A stretch of 35,381 nucleotides of DNA from JALZAA01 sp035316025 (GTDB lineage Bacteria > Actinomycetota > Acidimicrobiia > IMCC26256 > JACDBD01), in NCBI GenBank assembly GCA_035316025.1, contig DATFXL010000136.1:1-35381 (forward strand). The letters are read 5' to 3'. Below are positions 24,207-30,973 of this stretch, piece after piece (the first letter of the stretch is position 1; every line of letters begins with the position of its first letter). The notes below the pieces were generated by a model, which had not been told where the DNA came from, ran no database searches, and saw nothing but the letters and a program-made list of their open reading frames with translations. Both the position numbers and the translations under genes were made by a program.

Positions 24207-25803
24207 CCGGCCGGCCCGGTCGCATCAGCACCAGCCACAGCACGAGCCCGCCGACCGAGCTGACGGCGATCACGAGCATCGACGCGTCGAACCCGTCGAC
24301 GGTCCCCTGTCGGGCGCCGGAGATGAACGCCTGCCGTTGCTGACCCCGCAGCTGGTTCGCCTGCGCCGCGATCGCACTGGGTGACCCCGTGAGCGCCTGG
24401 TCGAGCTGCTCCTCTTCGACGCGGTTCACGCCGGCCGCGTCGAGCTGGTGGTTCATCTCGGCGATGCCGACACTGGCGTAGAAGAGGCTCCCGACGGCGA
24501 TGACCAGCGAGGCGCCCACGTAACGGAAGATGTTGATGATCCCGGACCCCTCACCGGCCTCCTCGGGCGGAACGGCCTGGAGACCGGCGGCGGACGGGGT
24601 CGAGAACGTCATACCGACACCGAGGCCGGCGACGAGGGTCGGCAGCCACAGCCCGCTGAAGGTGGTCGACACGTCGGTGAACCAGAGGAGGAAACAGCCG
24701 GCGGCCTGGAGGCCGATGCCGACGGCGACGGGAAGGCGGGCGCCGATGCGGTCGGCGAGCCGTCCGGAGACGAGTGACGCCGCGAAGATTCCCATTCCGA
24801 ACGGCAGCAGCGCGACGCCGGCGAGGAGCGCGGAGTAGTCGAGCAGAACCGACGACTGGGCGTACAGGTTGAAGAAGTAGAGCAAGCCGATCAGGGCGAC
24901 CGCGTTGATGAACGTCCCGACGTTCCCGCCCGCGAACACCCGACTGCCCAGGAGGCGCAGATGCACGAGCGGCTCCTTCGCGCGCAACTCGACCAGCGCG
25001 AACGCCGTCAGCGAGACGGCAGCGACTGCGAACAGCGCCAGGATGGACGGCGATCCCCAGCCCCAGCGCGCTCCTTGCTGGAGCGCGAACACGGCCGTGA
25101 ACAGCCCGATCGCGAGCAGCACGATGCCGGCGACGTCGAACTGAGCTCCCTTCTTGCCGAGAGACAGCCCGCGCAGCATCGGGCCTGCGAAGAGCAGGGC
25201 GACGATCGCGATGGGCACGTTGCTCCACCAGACCCACCGCCAGCTGATGGCGTCGGTGAAGAACCCGCCGATGAGCGGCCCGAGCGCGAACGCGACCCCG
25301 CCGACGGCGCCCCAGATGCCGAGCACGAACCCCTGCTTCTCCTTGGGAAACGCGTCGTGCAGGATCGCCATGGTGGCGGGCATCAGGACCGCCGCGCCCA
25401 CGCCCTGGAGGGCGCGCCCGCCGATGAGTTGGAACGCCGTGCCTGAGGTCGCCACGACGATCGCGGCGATCGTGTAGAGCACCATCCCGAAGACGAAGAT
25501 GCGTTTACGGCCGAGCACGTCGCCCAGCTGTCCTCCGAGCACGACAAACGCGGCGACGGCGAGGAGGTAGGCGTTCAGCGCCCACGCCAGGGTGGTCGAC
25601 GAGATCGTCAGGTCGTCGGCGATGGCGCTGACCGCGGTGTTGATGGCGGTCGTGTTCACCGCGATCAGGAAGAAGGCGATGCAGGCGGTGACGAGCGCGC
25701 CCCATGGGTGCGGCGGCGACACGAACGTCGCCGCCGGTTGGACCTGCTCCTGGTGCCGAGCGTCGTGGTAGACGCCCGCGTCTGCCCTGATCGTCTGCTG
25801 CAT
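24163..25803 (-). CDS. MFS transporter, DHA2 (EmrB/QacA-like) drug exporter family
   Basis: The 546-residue integral membrane protein has about 14 hydrophobic segments. The first is TACIAFFLIAVNTTAINTAV; motif A-like GQLGDVLGRKRIFVFG and motif C-like GGRALQGVGAAVLMP follow, the order expected for proton-driven DHA2 exporters. A hydrophilic loop near the C-terminus (AGVNRVEEEQLDQALTG) precedes the last helix. ATG 25803 was chosen because the segment upstream is not membrane-like; ATG 25863 is possible. Minus-strand TAGCGT (25822-25817) lies just upstream. Exported substrates are unknown. It is convergent with the HhH-GPD gene and divergent from an uncharacterised gene. Confidence 0.9.
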   Translation of the reverse strand: MQQTIRADAGVYHDARHQEQVQPAATFVSPPHPWGALVTACIAFFLIAVNTTAINTAVSAIADDLTISSTTLAWALNAYLLAVAAFVVLGGQLGDVLGRKRIFVFGMVLYTIAAIVVATSGTAFQLIGGRALQGVGAAVLMPATMAILHDAFPKEKQGFVLGIWGAVGGVAFALGPLIGGFFTDAISWRWVWWSNVPIAIVALLFAGPMLRGLSLGKKGAQFDVAGIVLLAIGLFTAVFALQQGARWGWGSPSILALFAVAAVSLTAFALVELRAKEPLVHLRLLGSRVFAGGNVGTFINAVALIGLLYFFNLYAQSSVLLDYSALLAGVALLPFGMGIFAASLVSGRLADRIGARLPVAVGIGLQAAGCFLLWFTDVSTTFSGLWLPTLVAGLGVGMTFSTPSAAGLQAVPPEEAGEGSGIINIFRYVGASLVIAVGSLFYASVGIAEMNHQLDAAGVNRVEEEQLDQALTGSPSAIAAQANQLRGQQRQAFISGARQGTVDGFDASMLVIAVSSVGGLVLWLVLMRPGRPVSRPSRASVPSAPS

Positions 25804-25816
25804 CGCGACCCATCGA

Positions 25817-25894
25817 ACGCTAGCCCGGGGGCCGACGTCCAGGAACTGAACGTCGCGGGTCATGACCCCGATGGTTCGCCGGGTGATGCATATT
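25817..25894. promoter_or_regulatory. Divergent promoters of exporter and uncharacterised gene
   Basis: Minus-strand TAGCGT (25822-25817) ends 13 nt before the exporter ATG. Plus-strand CATATT (25889-25894) ends 6 nt before GTG 25901. Both imply very short or absent leaders. Confidence 0.33.
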
Positions 25895-25900
25895 GGACGC

Positions 25901-26785
25901 GTGAACCCCGGCACTGCGTACCTCGACCACCTCACCGAGGCCGACCTGGCGATCCTCGGCGGGGCGTTCGACGCTCCGGCGAGCGACAACGACGCATCGG
26001 CCTACCTGCGCTCGCATCCCGAGCTCGTCGAGGACGTCCTCGGGTCCCCGGCTGCGTTCGAGCTGGTGCTGGGCGCTCACGAGCGCGACGAGCTGCTCGT
26101 CCACGCGTCGCCGTTCCTCGTGTTCGCCGTCGCCGTGCACCGCGCGGTCGACGAGCTCGGGCACACGAACTTCGTCGAGGAGCGCGTCACGCCCCGCATG
26201 CGGGTTCCGGTCTTCGACGCCGAGCAGCTGCGGGAGTTCGGTGTTGACCCCGCCCGCCGCTACTTCGTGGTCGAGCACCTCACCTCGTATACGAGGGTGA
26301 TGAGCGGCCCGGTGTGGGTGAAGCGGCGGGGCCGGTGGCGACGCCAGCGCTTCAGCGAGCTCGACGCCGCTCGCTTGGCCGCCGCGCTCGACGCCGTCCC
26401 GGAATCCGACCGTCCGGGGATCTACCGGCGCCTCGGTGACCTCGCCCTGTTCCTCACCGGCGTGTTCCCCGACCACTCCTTCTCGCGCACGCTCCATCCG
26501 ATCGAGCTCGAACGGCTCCTCCGCTCGCTTCCCGCCGGCGACGTGCCGGCGCCGACCCTTCACGACGTGGAGCAGCTGGCCGGCGACCGCGGCGCGGCCG
26601 GCCTGTTCGAGTGGCTCGGCCCGCGGTGGTACCGCGCCGCCGCCGAACGCACCCCGGTATCAGGCCTGGCGCGGCTGCTCGCCGACCTCGCCACGCGCTT
26701 CGACCAGGGGCGTCGCTTCCTCAACCACCTCACCGACCGCTACCTGTTCCAGGTGCGCAACCGCTGGTTCCCGACGGCGCAATAG
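25901..26785 (+). CDS. Uncharacterised protein, 294 residues
   Basis: No family is recognised. From GTG 25901 the product starts NPGTAYLDHLTEADLAILGG. A helical region with SPFLVFAVAVHRAVDELG follows, then a central segment (YFVVEHLTSYTRVMSG) with a basic patch (KRRGRWRRQRFSELD). The C-terminal half is helical and includes DLALFLTGVFPDHSF and FLNHLTDRYLFQVRNRWFPT. No signal peptide or clear TM helix is present, although two segments are hydrophobic. Codon use matches the neighbours, and the frame is long and uninterrupted. Upstream starts at 25886 or 25862 are possible, but the -10-like CATATT favours 25901. It is convergent with the VWA gene and followed by a palindrome. Confidence 0.72.
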   Translation: MNPGTAYLDHLTEADLAILGGAFDAPASDNDASAYLRSHPELVEDVLGSPAAFELVLGAHERDELLVHASPFLVFAVAVHRAVDELGHTNFVEERVTPRMRVPVFDAEQLREFGVDPARRYFVVEHLTSYTRVMSGPVWVKRRGRWRRQRFSELDAARLAAALDAVPESDRPGIYRRLGDLALFLTGVFPDHSFSRTLHPIELERLLRSLPAGDVPAPTLHDVEQLAGDRGAAGLFEWLGPRWYRAAAERTPVSGLARLLADLATRFDQGRRFLNHLTDRYLFQVRNRWFPTAQ

Positions 26786-26786
26786 G

Positions 26787-26800
26787 GGCGCCCGGGCGCC
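26787..26800. terminator. GC-rich palindrome between convergent genes
   Basis: GGCGCCCGGGCGCC is a perfect 14-bp palindrome that can fold as GGCGC-CCGG-GCGCC. It begins 2 nt after the uncharacterised gene's stop and lies 36 nt beyond the VWA gene's stop, so it could serve both directions. Confidence 0.45.
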
Positions 26801-26836
26801 GAATCCCTTCGATCGCCGCTCCTGGCGTGGCGACCG

Positions 26837-27970
26837 TCAGCCGAACGTCTCGATGACGCCGGCCAGGTCGGCGAGGCTCGCCAGGTTGTGGCCCGATACG
26901 AGCAGATCGATGTGCGGCAAGGCCGCCCGCATCCCCCGGGTGGCCGGCTCGTACGCCGGCCCTGCCTTCAGCGGGTTGACCCAGGCGACCCGGTGGGCGA
27001 GGCGGGCGAGCCGAGCCATGGCCGCGGCGAGCACGTCCGGGTCGCCGCGCTCGAGGCCGTCCGAGCAGATCACGACGATGGCACCCCGGCAGCCGCCGCG
27101 CCACGCCCACGTGCGGAGGTACTCGCGCAGCGACTCGCCGATCCGCGTCCCGCCCTCCCAGTCGATGACCGTCTCGGCAGCCTGGCGGAGCGCCTCGTCC
27201 GGGTCCCGGCGCGCGAGCGCGTTCGAGACTCGGGTCAGTCGCGTGCCGAAGCAGAACACCTCGACGCGGCCCGGACCGCGGGCGACGGCGTACGCGAACT
27301 GCAAGAGCACGCGCGAGTAGGCCGACATCGACCCCGACACGTCGAGCATTAGTACGAGCGGTCGGGGGCGCACGCGCGGGCGACGTCGCGGGATCCGATG
27401 GACCGCGCCGTGGCGAACGTGCGCACGGAGGGCGCGGCGGAGGTCGGGTCGCACGCCCTTCGTCGCCCGCTGCGTGCGGCGCGATTTCCGCCACGGCGTG
27501 GCGATCAGCAGCCCGGCAAGGAGCCGGCCGATGGCGGCGAGCTCCTCCGGGTCGCAGTCGGCGAAGTCCTTGGCGCGCAGGAGCTCGAAGTCGGAGGCCG
27601 CGTGTCCGACGTCGCTGGCGTCTGCTTGGCTCTCTGTGCTCGCGACTGCCCCGGAAGCGTGAAGGGTCGGCTGTCGCTCGTCGATCACCGGAGCACCGGC
27701 GCCGGTGACGACGAGTCGGTGTCCCGGCTCTCCGAAGAAGTAACGAGTGAACGCTTCGTCGTAGGTAGGGAGATCGTCGTGCCGGGACACCAGACACGCC
27801 CGGCCCGACCAGTACACGTCGCGCAGGTCCGTCGGATCGAGTTGCGCGAGCCCCTCGCAAAAGGCGAGCACCTGCCCGGTCCCGACGAGCAGGCCGGCGG
27901 CGCGCAGGGCGCGGCCGAATCCGGCGAGCGCCGGAACGACCTGGTCGACGCGGCCGTTCCCGTCAGCCAT
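26837..27970 (-). CDS. VWA domain-containing CoxE-like protein
   Basis: The 377-residue protein has an N-terminal helical region (VVPALAGFGRALRAAGLLVG) typical of CoxE-like proteins. A basic linker with RIPRRRPRVRPRP leads to a von Willebrand A domain with the metal-ion-dependent adhesion site DVSGSMS at 210-216, and later GGTRIGESL and CSDGLERGD. CoxE-like proteins work with MoxR AAA+ ATPases as chaperone pairs that insert metals or remodel enzyme complexes. The start ATG 27970 overlaps the MoxR stop by 8 nt; TTG 27988 is an alternative. No obvious metalloenzyme client lies next to the pair. Confidence 0.88.
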   Translation of the reverse strand: MADGNGRVDQVVPALAGFGRALRAAGLLVGTGQVLAFCEGLAQLDPTDLRDVYWSGRACLVSRHDDLPTYDEAFTRYFFGEPGHRLVVTGAGAPVIDERQPTLHASGAVASTESQADASDVGHAASDFELLRAKDFADCDPEELAAIGRLLAGLLIATPWRKSRRTQRATKGVRPDLRRALRAHVRHGAVHRIPRRRPRVRPRPLVLMLDVSGSMSAYSRVLLQFAYAVARGPGRVEVFCFGTRLTRVSNALARRDPDEALRQAAETVIDWEGGTRIGESLREYLRTWAWRGGCRGAIVVICSDGLERGDPDVLAAAMARLARLAHRVAWVNPLKAGPAYEPATRGMRAALPHIDLLVSGHNLASLADLAGVIETFG

Positions 27971-28880
27971 CGGCGAGGATCTGGCCAAGCTCGTTCCGAA
28001 TGCGCACGAGATCGTCGTGGTCCTTCACGACCGTCCCGAGCGTGACGTCGACCGAGTCGCGCTCCAGTCGCTCGGCGCCGAGGAACGCGAGCGCCTTGGC
28101 CCACTCGATGGTCTCGGCGACGCCGGGCTGCTTCACGAGGTCGAGCGCCCGGATGCGTTCGACGGCACCCGCCACGCGGCGAGCCAGTTCGGCGGGAACC
28201 GAGGGCGCCCGCGCCGCGATGATCTCGACTTCTCGCTCCGGCGACGGGTAGTCGATCCAGTGGTAGAGGCAGCGACGCTTCAAGGCGTCGTGGAGCTCAC
28301 GGGTCCGATTCGAGGTGAGGACGACCGCCGGGGGCCTCTCGGCGCGGATGGTCCCCAGCTCGGGCACCGTCACTTGGAAGTCGGAGAGCATCTCCAGCAG
28401 AAACGCCTCGAATTCGTCGTCGGCACGGTCGACCTCGTCGATCAGCAGAACCGCGCCATCCCCGGCCCGCACCGCCTGCAGCAACGGCCGCTCGACCAGG
28501 AACCGAGGCCCGAAGATCTCGTCGGCGGCGTCCTCGCGGAGGTCGCCGCCTTCTTGCAGCAGGCGTACGTAGAGCAGTTGGCGTGTGTAGTCCCACTCGT
28601 AGAGCGCTTGATGGGCGTCGATGCCCTCGTAGCACTGCAGGCGCACCAGCTCGGCGCCGAGCGCGGGCGCCAGCGCCTTGGCGACCTCGGTCTTCCCCAC
28701 GCCGGCTTCGCCTTCGAGCAGCAGCGGCTGTCCGAGCGAGAGCGAGAGGAAGATCGCCGTCCCGAGCCCGCGATCGGCGAGATACGCCTGCTCCCGGAGG
28801 CGGGCGGACACCTCTTCGACGGACTGCGGCCGCGTGAGTCGGCCGTCGCCGGATGCGCTCACCCCATCAGTCTCGCCCAC
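27963..28880 (-). CDS. MoxR-family AAA+ ATPase
   Basis: The 305-residue ATPase has Walker A GEAGVGKT (57-64), Walker B VLLIDEVDRAD, a sensor-like VLTSNRTRELHDALKRR with the arginine region, and the small C-terminal lid. This is the MoxR branch that pairs with VWA proteins such as CoxE to remodel or activate target complexes. The GTG at 28880 starts 7 nt after the deacetylase stop, and GTG 28862 is an alternative. The stop overlaps the VWA gene, so the three genes form one transcription unit. Confidence 0.92.
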   Translation of the reverse strand: MGETDGVSASGDGRLTRPQSVEEVSARLREQAYLADRGLGTAIFLSLSLGQPLLLEGEAGVGKTEVAKALAPALGAELVRLQCYEGIDAHQALYEWDYTRQLLYVRLLQEGGDLREDAADEIFGPRFLVERPLLQAVRAGDGAVLLIDEVDRADDEFEAFLLEMLSDFQVTVPELGTIRAERPPAVVLTSNRTRELHDALKRRCLYHWIDYPSPEREVEIIAARAPSVPAELARRVAGAVERIRALDLVKQPGVAETIEWAKALAFLGAERLERDSVDVTLGTVVKDHDDLVRIRNELGQILADG

Positions 28881-28887
28881 CGACGAG

Positions 28888-29712
28888 CTACGGGGGTGTG
28901 AGGTACTGCTCGAGTGCGGCCGGCTGCAGCCCGGCGGCGCGTGCCGCGTCGAGTGCGACTTCGAGGTTCTGGCGCAGGTCGGGACGGAAGTGCATCAGGA
29001 TGATGTCGCCGGCTTGGAGCGGCCCGCCGCCCTGGACGTCGAGCCGGCCGTCGTTCATCGTGGCCCGCCACATCACGAGCGCCCGGATGCCGCACCGACG
29101 CGCGATGACGGGCACCGACTGGTTGTAGAAGCCGCTGGGCGGCCGGAAGAGCCAGGGCCGGGCGCCGAAGCGCATGGCGTACTCGTCGAGCACGCCGCAG
29201 ATCTCCCGTTGTTGCTGGGCCGAGCTCAGCTTGCGGAGATCGCCGTGGGAGATGGTGTGGTCCTGGACCGACGCGCCGAGTGCATGGATGGCCTGGAAGT
29301 ACGCCGGATCTTCGTGCAGGAAGTTGGGAAGGAGGAACATCGTCACCGGGATGTGCTGCTCGCGCAGGAAGTCGGTGACGGCGGGGTCACGCACCATCCC
29401 GTCGTCGATCGTGAAGAACACCACCGGGTTGGGCGTAGACACTCGAGAGATGACGGGGGCGACGGCACCACCCTGGAGGGGGACCGGCGTCGGCGGGAGG
29501 GACGTGTTCGTCGTCGTCGTGGTCGGCGACGTCGCCGAGTGCCTCGAGACCGCGTGCGGCGACCTCCTCTCCCGGACGGAGTGCGCGCCGGACGAGCCGG
29601 TTTCGACGAATCCCCACGCCCCGACGACCGCCACGAAGACGACGGCCGCAAGGCAGCTCAGGATCCGCCGCAGCCGTCGCTTCGCGGCTTGTCGCCGCAT
29701 TCGTCGCGCCAT
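28888..29712 (-). CDS. Membrane-anchored polysaccharide deacetylase (NodB homology domain)
   Basis: The 274-residue protein has an Arg-rich N-terminus, one TM anchor at about residues 17-36 and a Thr-rich extracytoplasmic linker (TTTTTNT). The NodB domain follows, with motif 1 TIDDG (101-105), motif 2 H152-TIS-H156 and motif 3 R190-PPSG-F. The metal triad (D104, H152, H156) and catalytic D103 are all present, so CE4 deacetylase activity is plausible. The target would be cell wall glycan or another N-acetylated polysaccharide outside the membrane. It is first in an operon with MoxR and VWA genes. ATG 29712 has GAGTGAG upstream. Confidence 0.88.
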   Translation of the reverse strand: MARRMRRQAAKRRLRRILSCLAAVVFVAVVGAWGFVETGSSGAHSVRERRSPHAVSRHSATSPTTTTTNTSLPPTPVPLQGGAVAPVISRVSTPNPVVFFTIDDGMVRDPAVTDFLREQHIPVTMFLLPNFLHEDPAYFQAIHALGASVQDHTISHGDLRKLSSAQQQREICGVLDEYAMRFGARPWLFRPPSGFYNQSVPVIARRCGIRALVMWRATMNDGRLDVQGGGPLQAGDIILMHFRPDLRQNLEVALDAARAAGLQPAALEQYLTPP

Positions 29713-29871
29713 GTTCCATGCTCACTCGCGCCGAGGAGTGCAGCGCGGATGCTACGCGGACAAACACGTCTATATCCAGACGAACACTGCTGACTCCCTG
29801 CGCACTACCCGATGGCCAACAAACGGTTCAGTGTTGGCGATAGACCACTCGGCCTTCGATCGGGTCCATTC

Positions 29872-29895
29872 CACGACACCATGGCGGGTGTCGTG
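29872..29895. repeat. Perfect inverted repeat CACGACACC-N6-GGTGTCGTG
   Basis: CACGACACC (29872-29880) and GGTGTCGTG (29887-29895) are exact complements with a 6-nt centre ATGGCG. It lies in the 381-bp gap between the deacetylase and marR genes, 36 bp before the first MarR-type site. It could be an operator or a strong RNA hairpin. Confidence 0.5.
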
Positions 29896-29930
29896 AACGG
29901 GGGACTACTCGTTGCCGCCTGGACTCACCT

Positions 29931-29948
29931 CACTTGACAACTCAAGTA
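29931..29948. promoter_or_regulatory. MarR-type operator, site 1
   Basis: CACTTGA-CAAC-TCAAGTA: perfect ACTTGA/TCAAGT arms around a 4-nt centre. Same architecture as site 2, whose left arm begins 32 bp later. Confidence 0.6.
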
Positions 29949-29962
29949 ACCTGACCCGGAAG

Positions 29963-29980
29963 CACTTGATCAGTCAAGTG
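29963..29980. promoter_or_regulatory. MarR-type operator, site 2
   Basis: CACTTGA-TCAG-TCAAGTG: perfect 7-bp arms, 4-nt centre, the best copy in the region. It is 32 bp from site 1, about three helical turns, placing the two sites on the same DNA face. Confidence 0.65.
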
Positions 29981-29989
29981 TCTACTCGC

Positions 29990-30016
29990 GACCAGCCTGA
30001 ACATTCGGCTCTGGTC
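29990..30016 (+). repeat. Hairpin-forming inverted repeat GACCAG...CTGGTC
   Basis: GACCAG (29990-29995) and CTGGTC (30011-30016) are complementary, with extra AGCC/GGCT pairing possible inside. It lies between operator sites 2 and 3 and may fold if transcribed. Confidence 0.3.
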
Positions 30017-30058
30017 AGCGCCTCTCGGCGGGCGCGGGACCGGCGGGCGAGCCAGAGT

Positions 30059-30087
30059 CACTTGAACCGTTGAGTTCGAGCTACCGT
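30059..30087 (+). promoter_or_regulatory. marR promoter with degenerate operator site 3
   Basis: An intact left half-site CACTTGA (30059-30065) is followed, after the same 4-nt gap, by a degenerate right half TTGAGTT (30070-30076). It starts 96 bp (3 x 32) after site 2. The -10-like TACCGT (30082-30087) is 6 nt before the marR ATG at 30094. A regulator on this site would block the -35 region, which suggests autorepression. Confidence 0.5.
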
Positions 30088-30093
30088 GAGGTC

Positions 30094-30591
30094 ATGGCGC
30101 AGGAGAGCCCGCGGCGTGGCGACGAGCCGGACGTGCAGTGGTTGACGGCGGATGAGCTGGATGCCTGGCTGTCGGTGGTGCGGCTGATGATGTGGCTCCC
30201 GTGGTCCATCGACCAGCAGCTCCAGCGCGATTCGGGCCTCCGGATGGTGGAGTACCAAGTGCTCGCGATGCTCTCCGAGAATCCAGAGCGAACGATGCGC
30301 ATGAGCTCGCTGGCGGAAGTCACCAACGCCTCGCTGTCCCGGTTGTCACGCCTGGTGCAGCGACTCGAGGAGCGCGGGATGGTGCGCCGTGAACCCGATC
30401 CGACGGACGGACGGTTCACGAACGCCGTCCTCACCGAGAAGGGCTTCCGGACCCTGGCCGAAGCGGCGCCCGGGCATGTCGCCCATGTGCGATCGCTCGT
30501 GATCGACGTGCTCTCGCCGGAACAGCTACGGCGCCTCGGCCGCGACGCGGATCGCATCATGACCCGCATCGACACGTCCGCGATCAACTAG
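30094..30591 (+). CDS. MarR family transcriptional regulator
   Basis: The 165-residue protein has the winged helix-turn-helix of MarR proteins: MRMSSLAEVTNASLSRLSRL (about 69-88) and the wing DPTDGRFTNAVLTEKG (102-117), between N- and C-terminal dimerisation helices. MarR proteins bind palindromic operators as dimers and release DNA on ligand binding. Three copies of such a site lie within 165 bp upstream, so autoregulation, and perhaps control of the divergent deacetylase operon, is likely. The ATG at 30094 is preceded by TACCGT at 6 nt and only a short GAGG at 2-5 nt, pointing to a leaderless message; an upstream TTG at 30070 is less likely. Confidence 0.92.
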   Translation: MAQESPRRGDEPDVQWLTADELDAWLSVVRLMMWLPWSIDQQLQRDSGLRMVEYQVLAMLSENPERTMRMSSLAEVTNASLSRLSRLVQRLEERGMVRREPDPTDGRFTNAVLTEKGFRTLAEAAPGHVAHVRSLVIDVLSPEQLRRLGRDADRIMTRIDTSAIN

Positions 30592-30642
30592 CTCCCCTCG
30601 GCCGGCGGCTCGGCCACGGCGCGGGGCGAAGGCGATCACCCG

Positions 30643-30960
30643 GTGTCACCGGCAACGGGGCACCGACGCGAATCACTATCAGTGATCTCCCGACGACGAT
30701 GCGTAGGGGGCGGAGTCGCGTCGACCGGGCTCCCCCACATCGACGCGAATTTTTTCGGGCAGGTTCGCGCCATATCGTCGCATTCGACAGGAACGAAGAC
30801 GTTTCCCGGTGGCGCGCGCGGCTCATACTTTCTCTCGACCGAGGTCGGCGACGTGCGCGGCCCTCGAGTCGGCGAGTGGGTCGAGTTCGAAACGGGCCTG
30901 CGCCTCGGAGCAAGGCGGACTTCGAGGTTGCAGGTTGCTGCGTTCTGTCTTGGCGGCTGA
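30643..30960 (+). CDS. Possible divergent cold-shock-domain-like small protein
   Basis: The frame ends 13 bp before the sigma factor start. Its second half (FGQVRAI ... GSYFLSTEVGD ... RVGEWVEFETGLRLGARRTSRL) resembles the strand pattern of cold-shock domains: G-x-V, a YF/FH-x-S/T-x-V strand, 'VGExVEFE' and a closing basic strand. The RNA-binding motifs KGFGFI and VFVH are not kept. The start is uncertain (GTG 30643 or GTG 30682), and neither has a good ribosome binding site; the N-terminal 30 residues look poorly coding. If real, it is co-transcribed with the sigma factor and may be a nucleic-acid-binding regulator. Chance open frame in GC-rich DNA remains possible. Confidence 0.38.
   Translation: MSPATGHRRESLSVISRRRCVGGGVASTGLPHIDANFFGQVRAISSHSTGTKTFPGGARGSYFLSTEVGDVRGPRVGEWVEFETGLRLGARRTSRLQVAAFCLGG
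30672..30686. repeat. Inverted repeat ATCACT-ATC-AGTGAT upstream of sigma gene
   Basis: Perfect 6-bp arms (30672-30677 and 30681-30686) around ATC. It is about 290 bp before the sigma factor start and near the possible start of the small gene. A regulator site is possible; no -10 element is obvious beside it. Confidence 0.3.
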
Positions 30961-30973
30961 GACAGGAGTGCGC

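Noticed and set aside
28888..29712. Deacetylase as a lipoprotein (cysteine at residue 20)
   Set aside because: The cysteine lies at the start of the hydrophobic segment, not at its end, and no proper lipobox precedes it. A TM anchor is the better reading.
29978..30073. 31-codon frame from GTG between operator sites 2 and 3, before marR
   Set aside because: No ribosome binding site, Arg/Ser-rich composition, and it overlaps two operators. An upstream peptide cannot be excluded but is not supported.
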